From IMG/VR virus record IMGVR_UViG_3300022918_000171, positions 1 to 49,311 of that record: a DNA stretch of 49,311 bases. One strand, 5' to 3'. This DNA is from a virus. This document shows, piece by piece, positions 43,168 through 49,311 of this stretch. Position numbers and translations under genes: made by a program. Below the pieces are notes generated by a model, which had not been told where the DNA came from, searched no databases, and was given only the letters and a program-made list of their open reading frames with translations. The first letter of the stretch is position 1. Every line of letters starts with the position of its first letter.

Positions 43168-44861
43168 GTAAATTAGAAGAGCTTAAATTAAATGGAGATG
43201 CTCCAGAGTGGATGCAGGATTCTGGATTTAAAACTTTGCAAGGCGGATACCTTCTTCCAGGGGAAACTCCCAAAGGAATGTATTTGCGAGTCTCTAAAGC
43301 TGCAGCATCTTATTATAAAGACGCTTCAAAATGGGAAAAGAAATTTTTTGATATTATGTGGAAGAATTGGCTTTGTCTTGCTAGTCCTATAGCTGCTAAT
43401 ATGGGTACAGATCGTGGTCTTCCAATTTCTTGCAATTCAATTCATGTTGGAGATAGTGTTAACTCTATCTTTCATAAAAATCACGAACTAGCAATGCTTT
43501 CTAAAAAAGGAGCAGGTGTTGGAATTTATCTTGGAGATGTTCGAGGACGTGGCGCCAATATTTCAGGCAACGGATCTTCAGAGGGAGTTATTCCTTGGTG
43601 CAAGGTTTATGATACAACAACTTCTGCAATTAGTCAAGGTAGCACTCGAAGAGGCGCGTCCGCAGCGTATCTTCCAATTGAACATTCAGATATTGAAGAG
43701 TTTATTAATATTCGTCGCCCCACTGGAGATATGAATCGCAGATGTTTAAATCTTAATCATGGCGTTTGTATAAGTGATGAGTGGATGAATTCAATGATAG
43801 ATGGAGATCAAAAGAAAAGACATCTTTGGCAAGAAATTTTGAAAAATCGAGTAGAAACTGGAGAGCCTTATATGTTCTTCACAGACAATGTAAATTCACA
43901 AAATCCAGATTGTTATAAGGAAAAGGGTCTTCATGTTTCAACTTCAAATATTTGTTCTGAAATAACTTTATATACAGATCCAGATCATAGTTTTGTTTGT
44001 TGCCTTTCTTCTTTAAATCTTGTGAGGTATGAAGAATGGAAAGATAGTGATGTTGTAGAATTAACGGTTAGATTTTTGGATGCGGTTCTAGAAGAATATA
44101 TTCTTAAATCAAAAGATGTATATGGTTTTGAAGCTTCAAGAGCCTCTGCAATTAAAGGTCGAGCTATAGGTATTGGTGTCCTTGGGTGGCATAGTTTTTT
44201 GCAAGAAAAAATGATACCATTCGAAAGCTTTGATGCAATGATGCTTAATGCTGAAATATTCAAAACAATTAGAGAGCGTTCTGACAAAGAAACAAAAATA
44301 TTATCGGAAGAGCTTGGAGAGCCTGAATGGTGTTCTGGTCATGGACGCAGAAATACTCATTGCCTTGCGGTAGCTCCTACTGTTAGTAATTCAACAATAT
44401 CTGGAGGGTACTCTGCTGGCATCGAACCTATTGCAGCAAATATTTTTTCACAGAAATCTGCAAAAGGAACTTTTATTAAGAAAAATTCTACCTTAGAAAA
44501 ATTGCTTGCCTCAAAAGGAAAAGATTTGTTAGAGGTATGGAAATCGATTAACGAAAAATCGGGTAGTGTGCAGCATCTTGGTTTTCTTTCTGCTGAAGAA
44601 AAAGAAGTTTTCTTAACTGCTCGTGAAATTAATCAGCACGCAATTATTAAACAAGCGGCTCAACGTCAAAAATATATTGATCAAGCACAATCAGTAAATT
44701 TATTTTTTGCATCTAATTCAAGTCCAAAATATATTCATGAAGTTCATATGGCGGCATGGAAATCTGGGTTAAAAACTTTATACTACCTTCGTTCAGAAGG
44801 TGTTATTAAAGGTGATATGGCTTCAAGAACAGAAGACGAATGCAAAGCATGTGAGGCGTAA
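43164..44861 (+). CDS. nrdA: Ribonucleotide reductase class I, alpha subunit (short form)
   Basis: This 565-residue protein is shorter than the ~750 of E. coli NrdA because the N-terminal ATP-cone region is absent. Active-site residues are all visible: C90 in ISCNSI, the radical loop N262-I-C264-S-E266, C279/C280 in FVCCLSSLN, the tyrosine pair Y540-Y541 in LYYLR, and the C-terminal redox CKACEA (C560, C563). An AKGTFIKKN loop and an IAVAPT-like strand (LAVAPTVSNS) support the 10-stranded barrel. It should reduce NDPs to dNDPs. Lack of the cone means no dATP-shutdown of overall activity. It follows nrdB and precedes dam in one operon. Confidence 0.92.
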   Translation: MSKLEELKLNGDAPEWMQDSGFKTLQGGYLLPGETPKGMYLRVSKAAASYYKDASKWEKKFFDIMWKNWLCLASPIAANMGTDRGLPISCNSIHVGDSVNSIFHKNHELAMLSKKGAGVGIYLGDVRGRGANISGNGSSEGVIPWCKVYDTTTSAISQGSTRRGASAAYLPIEHSDIEEFINIRRPTGDMNRRCLNLNHGVCISDEWMNSMIDGDQKKRHLWQEILKNRVETGEPYMFFTDNVNSQNPDCYKEKGLHVSTSNICSEITLYTDPDHSFVCCLSSLNLVRYEEWKDSDVVELTVRFLDAVLEEYILKSKDVYGFEASRASAIKGRAIGIGVLGWHSFLQEKMIPFESFDAMMLNAEIFKTIRERSDKETKILSEELGEPEWCSGHGRRNTHCLAVAPTVSNSTISGGYSAGIEPIAANIFSQKSAKGTFIKKNSTLEKLLASKGKDLLEVWKSINEKSGSVQHLGFLSAEEKEVFLTAREINQHAIIKQAAQRQKYIDQAQSVNLFFASNSSPKYIHEVHMAAWKSGLKTLYYLRSEGVIKGDMASRTEDECKACEA

Positions 44862-45667
44862 TGAAATCAATATTGAGATGGGCGGGAAGTAAATCAAGAG
44901 TATGCAAAGAAGTTATTAATGAGTTTCCAAAATTTGAAGGAACATATTATGAACCATTTTTAGGATCGGCAACAGTATATATTAATACTGATTTTAAAAA
45001 TCAGGCTATATTAGCAGATAGCAATACAGAGTTGGTAAATTTTCTAGATTGCATTAAATCCGATTATGAAAAAGTAATTTCTGAATTTTCAAATTTTAAA
45101 AATGAAGAAAAAGAATATTATCAAATAAGAAAATTGGACCGCGAAAAAGATTATTCAAAATCAAATAAATTTTTTAGAGCAGCTCGTTTTTATTATTTAA
45201 ATAAAACATGTTTTCAAGGTTTGTGGCGTGTGAATTCATTTGGTTATAACAATGTTCCTTACGGGAAATTAAAAAACATGTCTCATGATATGAAATTAGT
45301 TCAGAAATTTTCTGATAAATTACAATCAGCTACAATATTGGAAGCTGACTTTGAAAAAGTTTTAATGACAGCAAAAGATGGTGATTTTATTTATTTAGAT
45401 AGTCCGTATTATCCCGTATCAGAAACTTCTAATTTTGTCTCTTATACAAAAGAAGGATTTCGCCATAAAGAGCATTTGAATTTAAAACAACAAGTGGATA
45501 TTATGACAACTAAAAATGTAAAAGTTTTAATGTCTAATTCTGATTGTGACACAATTAAAAATTTGTATAAAGATTATTCTATAAAAGAAATTTATACAAA
45601 CAGATCTATTTCTGCAGAAAATCACGGAAGAAAAACAATCAAAGAATTACTGATTAAAAACTATTAA
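44861..45667 (+). CDS. dam: D12-class DNA adenine N6-methyltransferase
   Basis: This 268-residue protein has motif I RWAGSKSR (6-13) and EPFLGSATVY (31-40), ADSN at 52-55, the D12-typical LNKTCFQGLWRVN (113-125), and catalytic motif IV as YLDSPYYP (D180-S-P-Y183), i.e. DSPY where DPPY is usual. It starts at TAATG with nrdA. It would transfer methyl from SAM to adenine N6, perhaps at GATC, for protection against restriction or for DNA packaging/timing signals; the recognition site cannot be read from sequence. Size and order match T4-type Dam enzymes. Confidence 0.87.
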   Translation: MKSILRWAGSKSRVCKEVINEFPKFEGTYYEPFLGSATVYINTDFKNQAILADSNTELVNFLDCIKSDYEKVISEFSNFKNEEKEYYQIRKLDREKDYSKSNKFFRAARFYYLNKTCFQGLWRVNSFGYNNVPYGKLKNMSHDMKLVQKFSDKLQSATILEADFEKVLMTAKDGDFIYLDSPYYPVSETSNFVSYTKEGFRHKEHLNLKQQVDIMTTKNVKVLMSNSDCDTIKNLYKDYSIKEIYTNRSISAENHGRKTIKELLIKNY

Positions 45668-45685
45668 CCTCGTTATATCTTCTTT

Positions 45686-45910
45686 ATGGAGATAGATTCA
45701 AGTTATTATCATGTGTCCAATTTTATATATGAAGAAGACTTTAAATTAGTAGAGAAGTTTTTGTCAATATATAAAATTGGATTTTTTACAAAAATACCAA
45801 ATTTTCATTTTATGATTTCCGCTCCAGGGAAAAATATTTATTTTACTAAAAACTGTTCTGAGGTTTTAAAATGTATTTCTAAATTTAAAAAAATAGAAAA
45901 TTTTACATGA
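45686..45910 (+). CDS. Small hypothetical protein (74 residues)
   Basis: This small protein starts 18 nt after dam, with a TTATAT box at 45673-45678 upstream and no clear Shine-Dalgarno. The product is basic and aromatic (EIDSSYYHVSNFIYEEDFK, then KIENFT at the end) with one cysteine-containing segment (TKNCSEVLKCISK). No membrane span and no recognised domain. It may be a small regulatory protein typical of phage middle genes. Confidence 0.45.
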   Translation: MEIDSSYYHVSNFIYEEDFKLVEKFLSIYKIGFFTKIPNFHFMISAPGKNIYFTKNCSEVLKCISKFKKIENFT

Positions 45911-45935
45911 GGGTAATTTAAAGGCATTTTAAAAG

Positions 45936-46304
45936 ATGGAGATAAAGCTGCGTCTCAACTATAAAGATAATACTCATCAAATAGAAGAGGAAGAAAAATT
46001 TAAATTCCTTCAATGCCTTTTAGAAATGCTTGGCTTTGAAGATGAAATATTGCAAGCTAATTATTCAGATCTAACTATAGAAGAAAAAATTAATTTTTCT
46101 CAAATGTTAGATAAAAACAAACTCCGTGTTATAGACACAGGTGATGTGGAAGTTTATATGGAAGATGACCTTCTTGCAAGATGGCATAAACCTACTTATA
46201 AACTAAAAAGAGATTTTTCTAAAGATATAAAAAACCAATTATATCAGGAAATGGTGTATAATTTTTATACAATATTCGACGAGGACATTGAAACATCTGA
46301 ATAA
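45936..46304 (+). CDS. Hypothetical acidic protein (122 residues)
   Basis: The ATG at 45936 is preceded by AAAGG (45919-45923) at long spacing. The product is acidic, mixed strand and helix: EIKLRLNYKDNTHQIEEEEK, then FLQCLLEMLGFEDEIL and EDDLLARWHKP near residue 77-87. It ends DEDIETSE, 9 nt before the PhoH gene. No motif or family recognised. Good coding continuity and tight spacing support it as real. Confidence 0.55.
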   Translation: MEIKLRLNYKDNTHQIEEEEKFKFLQCLLEMLGFEDEILQANYSDLTIEEKINFSQMLDKNKLRVIDTGDVEVYMEDDLLARWHKPTYKLKRDFSKDIKNQLYQEMVYNFYTIFDEDIETSE

Positions 46305-46313
46305 AAGAGATAT

Positions 46314-47618
46314 ATGAAGAAAATTTTTGTACTAGATACTTCGGCACTTGTTAGCAATCCACATGCATACGAGCACTTTGAAGATGCTGATATTATACTT
46401 CCAATAGCAATATTATCTGAATTAGATAATTTAAAAAAACAAATGAATGAGGCTGGTAAAAATGCCAGAAAAGCAACTAGAAGTTTAGATGAGCTTACAT
46501 CAGGAAACTCTGATATTGTCAATGGTATTAAAGTTGAAGGAAATTGTCTATTAAAAATAGATGCTAAATTTAGAGATTTAAATCAAAAAGAATACGAAGG
46601 GTTAGGAGATCCAAATTATGGAGATACTCAAATTCTTGCTTGCGCTCTCGATTGGATGAAAGAATGCGCAGACACAACGCTTGTGTCAAATGACATTAAT
46701 CTTCGAATGAAAGCTAAGTCCAGAGGGCTTAAAGCAATTACATTAAACATTTCAGATGCTCAGTACGAAGATATGTATATGGGTTTCATTGATGAAATGA
46801 ATGATCAAGCAGTTGCAGATATTCATACAGAAACATATATTGATCCTCAAGATTATGAGTTAAATCTTTATCCAAATGAATTTGTTAATTTTATTTCAGA
46901 AGATGGCGAGGTTCTTAATTCGGCAAGAAGAACAGCGCCAGACAAACTGAAAAAAGTTTCATTTCAAAGCCCTTGGGGTCTGGTTCCTAGAAATAAAGAA
47001 CAAGAGCTTGCCATCAATCTTTTAATGGATCGTAATGTGGATCTTTGTACAATAGTTGGTATGGCTGGTTCTGGAAAAAGTTTGCTTTGTGTGGCGGCTT
47101 GTTTAGAGCAGGTAATTAATAAGAAGTTTTATGAAAAAATGATTATTTATCGACCCATACAAAGCGTTGGTCAAGAGCTTGGTTATTTGCCTGGCGAATT
47201 GTCTGAAAAAATAGCTCCACACTTTTCTGCCATCATGGACAGCTTCGAAGTATTGTTCTCTGCACAAGGAGCAACTTGGAAAGCTAATCTTGAAATGTAT
47301 CAGAAAAAAGGAAAAATAGAGTTAGATGCAATTACCTTTATTAGAGGGCGCAGCATTTCTAATGCTATTATTCTTTTGGATGAAGCACAAAATTTAAGCA
47401 AAGAAGATATTAAAACTCTTTTAACAAGAGCTGGAGAAGGAACTAAAATTGTTATTACTGGAGATCTTCTTCAAATTGATAATAAAAATTTGGATGCTAT
47501 GAATAATGGTTTATCATATGTTATTGATAAATTTAAAAAATCAGAATTATCAGGTCATATTACTTTAACACAAGGTGAAAGATCTGCTCTTGCTACTGAA
47601 GCCGCAAAACTTCTTTAA
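46314..47618 (+). CDS. phoH: PIN-PhoH fusion protein (RNase/ATPase)
   Basis: This 434-residue protein has an N-terminal PIN domain at about 1-150: FVLDTSALV (first Asp D8), ILPIAILSELDNL (with Glu/Asp) and LVSNDINLRMKA. These acidic residues form the usual metal site of PIN ribonucleases. From about 225 is the PhoH ATPase: GLVPRNKEQ, Walker A GMAGSGKS (249-256), YRPIQSVGQELGYLPG, Walker B LLDEAQN (354-360) and VITGDLLQID. Such PhoH2-type proteins couple ATP-driven RNA unwinding to RNase activity. phoH is common in marine phages and is a frequent phage marker gene, though its role there is unclear. An intrinsic terminator follows. Confidence 0.88.
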   Translation: MKKIFVLDTSALVSNPHAYEHFEDADIILPIAILSELDNLKKQMNEAGKNARKATRSLDELTSGNSDIVNGIKVEGNCLLKIDAKFRDLNQKEYEGLGDPNYGDTQILACALDWMKECADTTLVSNDINLRMKAKSRGLKAITLNISDAQYEDMYMGFIDEMNDQAVADIHTETYIDPQDYELNLYPNEFVNFISEDGEVLNSARRTAPDKLKKVSFQSPWGLVPRNKEQELAINLLMDRNVDLCTIVGMAGSGKSLLCVAACLEQVINKKFYEKMIIYRPIQSVGQELGYLPGELSEKIAPHFSAIMDSFEVLFSAQGATWKANLEMYQKKGKIELDAITFIRGRSISNAIILLDEAQNLSKEDIKTLLTRAGEGTKIVITGDLLQIDNKNLDAMNNGLSYVIDKFKKSELSGHITLTQGERSALATEAAKLL

Positions 47619-47641
47619 AAGATATTAATTTTAATTTAATA

Positions 47642-47672
47642 AAAACACAACATTTTTGTTGTGTTTTTTTTT
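47642..47672 (+). terminator. Intrinsic (rho-independent) terminator after phoH
   Basis: AAAACACAAC (47642-47651) pairs exactly with GTTGTGTTTT (47658-47667) around a 6-nt loop, and the run of nine T (47664-47672) follows. This is the clearest terminator in the window and marks the end of the replication/nucleotide unit 23 nt after the phoH stop. Confidence 0.85.
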
Positions 47673-47679
47673 ATACTGA

Positions 47680-47687
47680 TATATAAG
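47680..47687 (+). promoter_or_regulatory. TATATAAG box downstream of the terminator (promoter candidate)
   Basis: TATATAAG lies directly after the terminator and 13 nt upstream of the next ATG. It resembles the AT-rich -10 (late) element of T4-type phages and sits where a new transcription unit must start. Similar TTATAT boxes precede several other genes in the few gaps of the window. In AT-rich DNA such boxes arise easily by chance, so this is a candidate only. Confidence 0.35.
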
Positions 47688-47700
47688 TTTCGAGGTGTAT

Positions 47701-47940
47701 ATGGAACAAAGTACAGAATGTTTATCACAAGAAGATCAAGATAATTTAAAGAAGATTTCTGAAGCGAAAAAAGATGCTCAGACAAATGCTGAAATGGCAT
47801 TTCTAAAAAATGAAAATTTAGAATTAAAATATCGTTTATTTGTTTCTCAAATATTTAAAAAATATAATTTGAAAGATGACGACCAAATTTTAGATGATGG
47901 AACATTCAAGCGTTCTGTTGAAGAAGAAATCGGAGAGTAA
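47701..47940 (+). CDS. Small coiled-coil protein (79 residues)
   Basis: I use the ATG at 47701; the GTG at 47695 overlaps the ribosome site GAGG (47692-47695). The product is strongly helical and charged, with Glu/Lys/Leu heptads (KKISEAKKDAQTNAEMAFL then KNENLELKYRLF) and an acidic tail, so it probably dimerises. It begins the unit behind the terminator and shares one base with the next start (TAATG). No family recognised. Confidence 0.55.
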   Translation: MEQSTECLSQEDQDNLKKISEAKKDAQTNAEMAFLKNENLELKYRLFVSQIFKKYNLKDDDQILDDGTFKRSVEEEIGE

Positions 47941-48173
47941 TGGATTTACAAAATGTAAAAGATCTCATTGCAATGAGAGATTATATAATTTCATATGTTT
48001 CTAGTCCAAAAGCAGAAACAAGAATAGTTAATTATTTAAACAATTGTTTGTCAATGATTGATAAAAAAATAATTTCATATTTATCTTCAGAAGAATTTAA
48101 AAAATTCATAAACTATGAAGGTTATGATGAAGACCGCCGATTTAATTTAGCCAAATTAAATAAGGTAGTATGA
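47940..48173 (+). CDS. Small helical protein (77 residues)
   Basis: This small protein starts at TAATG with the preceding gene and ends in an ATGA overlap with the next. It begins MDLQNVKDLIAMRDYIISYV, contains KAETRIVNYLNNCLSMIDKK and ends with a basic segment (DEDRRFNLAKLNKVV). Mostly helical with one cysteine, soluble. Function unknown. The overlaps at both ends support it as a real gene of the last operon. Confidence 0.5.
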   Translation: MDLQNVKDLIAMRDYIISYVSSPKAETRIVNYLNNCLSMIDKKIISYLSSEEFKKFINYEGYDEDRRFNLAKLNKVV

Positions 48174-48337
48174 AAATAAATTTCGATGATGGTTCTTTTG
48201 TAGAAATCAAAAAGAACGATGGTAAAATTATTTTAATAATTCAGGCAAAAGATCACTCTAATGAATTTAAAAAAATAACTAATGTCATAGAAATAACAGA
48301 TGAGGAGTTTAAAAAACTTATTTCTGATTGTCAATAA
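48170..48337 (+). CDS. Small hypothetical protein (55 residues)
   Basis: This short ORF starts at the ATG at 48170, overlapping the previous TGA by 4 nt. The product starts MKINFDDGSFVEIKKNDGK, a beta hairpin-like beginning, followed by IILIIQAKDHS and a helical end (EITDEEFKKLISDCQ). It is 20 nt ahead of the tail-fibre gene. No family recognised. Confidence 0.45.
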   Translation: MKINFDDGSFVEIKKNDGKIILIIQAKDHSNEFKKITNVIEITDEEFKKLISDCQ

Positions 48338-48357
48338 TATTATAGCATATTTTACAA

Positions 48358-49311
48358 ATGGCAACAAAATATCCCGCACAAATAGATAACTCTCTTACAC
48401 TACCCCTTGTTAGTGATAACATCACACCCGTTAGTTCTAAGACTGTAAATGACTTGCGCAATGCCATAATTTCTATTCAATCAGAGTTAGGAACCAAACC
48501 ATCTGGAACCTCATCTACTGTTAAAAACAAATTAGTAGAATTAGAAAATGCTTTCATTGGCGGTGGAGGTGGCGGCATTAGTTTGTCAGGTGATTTGGGC
48601 GGAAACCCAATGGATATCAAAGTAATTGGTATTCAAAGTATTCCAGTTTCTAACACTACTCCAACTACTGGGCAAGTATTAAAATATAATGGAACACAAT
48701 ATGTTCCTGATTCTGTAGCTCCAACAAACTCTAGTTATCTTACTTTAACTTCAGACGGAGCATTATCAAATGAGCGTGTTTTAACTGCAGGGGCAAATGT
48801 TAGTTTTGTGGATGAAGGACCGGGCAACGCATTAACTATTAACGTTGCTAGCTCGGCTCCTTCAGATGCTACCACAGAAGAAAAAGGTATTATTAGGTTA
48901 AATGGAAATTTAGGTGGAACAGCCGCTTCCCCTATAGTTACAGGTATTCGAACTGTAACCATTGGCGCTACTGCACCAATTAATGGTCAGGTACTGACTG
49001 CGGTTTCTGAAAGCACTGCAGCCTGGCAAACTCCTAACCCAGCTATTGGTGATGCGTCTACGGATGCAAAAGGAATTATCAGATTAGCAGGTAATCTTGC
49101 TGGCAACGCCACGACTCCTATTGTTACAGGTATTCGAGCAGTAACTGTTAGTTCCAGCGCTCCAGTTACCGGGCAGGCGTTAATTGCCACTTCAGAAAGC
49201 GCAGCATCTTGGCAAACCATTTCATCACCAGTTGCAGGAAGTGCCACACCAAACGCATTATCATCAACAACAGGCTCTGTTGGAGTTGCAACAGCATATT
49301 CACGTCAAGAC
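48358..49311 (+). CDS. Second tail fibre, truncated by the right edge (partial)
   Basis: At least 318 codons are visible and the frame is open at the right edge. The N-terminus (MATKYPAQIDNSLTLPLVSD, then NDLRNAIISIQSELGTKPSG) is typical of fibre proteins, then a glycine run (GGGGGG), then fibre repeats: GDLGGNPMDI, GIQSIPVS, GQVLKYNGTQYVPD, followed by two close 62-residue repeats with KGIIRLNGNLGG and KGIIRLAGNLAG. The same repeat occurs once near the C-terminus of the 1283-residue fibre at 24-28 kb. Base composition is richer in G+C than neighbouring genes. It probably forms a receptor-binding fibre; the distal tip lies outside the window. Confidence 0.8.
   Translation, partial: MATKYPAQIDNSLTLPLVSDNITPVSSKTVNDLRNAIISIQSELGTKPSGTSSTVKNKLVELENAFIGGGGGGISLSGDLGGNPMDIKVIGIQSIPVSNTTPTTGQVLKYNGTQYVPDSVAPTNSSYLTLTSDGALSNERVLTAGANVSFVDEGPGNALTINVASSAPSDATTEEKGIIRLNGNLGGTAASPIVTGIRTVTIGATAPINGQVLTAVSESTAAWQTPNPAIGDASTDAKGIIRLAGNLAGNATTPIVTGIRAVTVSSSAPVTGQALIATSESAASWQTISSPVAGSATPNALSSTTGSVGVATAYSRQD
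48865..49236 (+). repeat. Two tandem 62-codon fibre repeats
   Basis: The unit starting at 48865 (SDATTEEKGIIRL region) and the unit starting at 49051 (DASTDAKGIIRL) are 186 nt apart, exactly 62 codons. They align through G-N-L-x-G-x-x-x-x-P-I-V-T-G-I-R and G-Q-x-L. Amino-acid identity is higher than DNA identity, so the copies are old or under selection. An extra, more diverged copy lies just upstream within the same gene (about 48580-48720). Confidence 0.75.

Noticed and set aside
1-49311. CRISPR arrays, insertion sequences, integrase or attachment sites.
   Set aside because: No regularly spaced short repeats, transposase or recombinase motifs were found. The only tandem repeats are within the fibre coding sequence.

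Overview
The window is a stretch of a large, AT-rich tailed bacteriophage genome, almost certainly a contractile-tailed (myovirus) phage of the broad T4-like type. The evidence is a baseplate set (gp25-like wedge protein, baseplate J-like protein, OB-fold/beta-helix spike, gp27/gpD-like hub), tail fibres, and a T4-style nucleotide and replication set (UvsW-like helicase, DnaB-like helicase with an ATPase loader, class I ribonucleotide reductase, Dam methylase, phage sigma factor, PIN-PhoH protein). Every gene I can support is on the + strand, and most neighbours overlap by 1-8 nt or sit within about 30 nt. I see no tRNA, integrase, insertion sequence or CRISPR array. The host cannot be named from this sequence.

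Layout. (1) About 1-16.8 kb holds the baseplate: a partial gene at the left edge, a tail/baseplate protein, a giant hub, the spike, a helical protein, an unusual protein with three hydrophobic segments (apparently using an ATT start), an unknown structural protein, the gp25-like wedge and a giant J-like protein. (2) About 16.8-29.5 kb holds peripheral baseplate and adhesin genes: a 2362-residue protein with LamG-like lectin folds, a 1283-residue fibre with two dockerin-like calcium loops, and two smaller tail-tip proteins in a clearly more GC-rich stretch. (3) About 29.5-34.1 kb is a sugar island: one GT4 and two GT2 glycosyltransferases, a membrane-anchored protein with a beta-barrel-like C-terminus, and an SDR epimerase that has lost the usual catalytic tyrosine. 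(4) At 34.1-35.5 kb lies a 452-residue FtsZ/tubulin-family GTPase, the most notable gene in the window. It is followed by a perfect 14-bp inverted repeat and a small zinc-knuckle gene interrupted by an in-frame TAA. (5) About 35.8-40.5 kb is the replication cluster: UvsW-like helicase, an unknown protein, an Sm-like small protein, loader ATPase and DnaB-like helicase. (6) About 40.5-47.6 kb carries a small membrane protein, two FmdB-type zinc ribbons, a sigma factor, NrdB, NrdA, Dam, small unknowns and PIN-PhoH, closed by a good intrinsic terminator. (7) From about 47.7 kb a new unit begins: three small proteins, then a second tail fibre that runs off the right edge and shares its repeat with the first fibre.

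How it fits together: the left half builds the tail tip and host-binding surface, and the sugar island probably decorates virion or cell-surface glycans. The right half supplies dNTPs, DNA unwinding, DNA methylation and late-transcription specificity. The tubulin-like GTPase suggests a phage-encoded filament used for DNA positioning or partition, though the sequence alone does not show its role.
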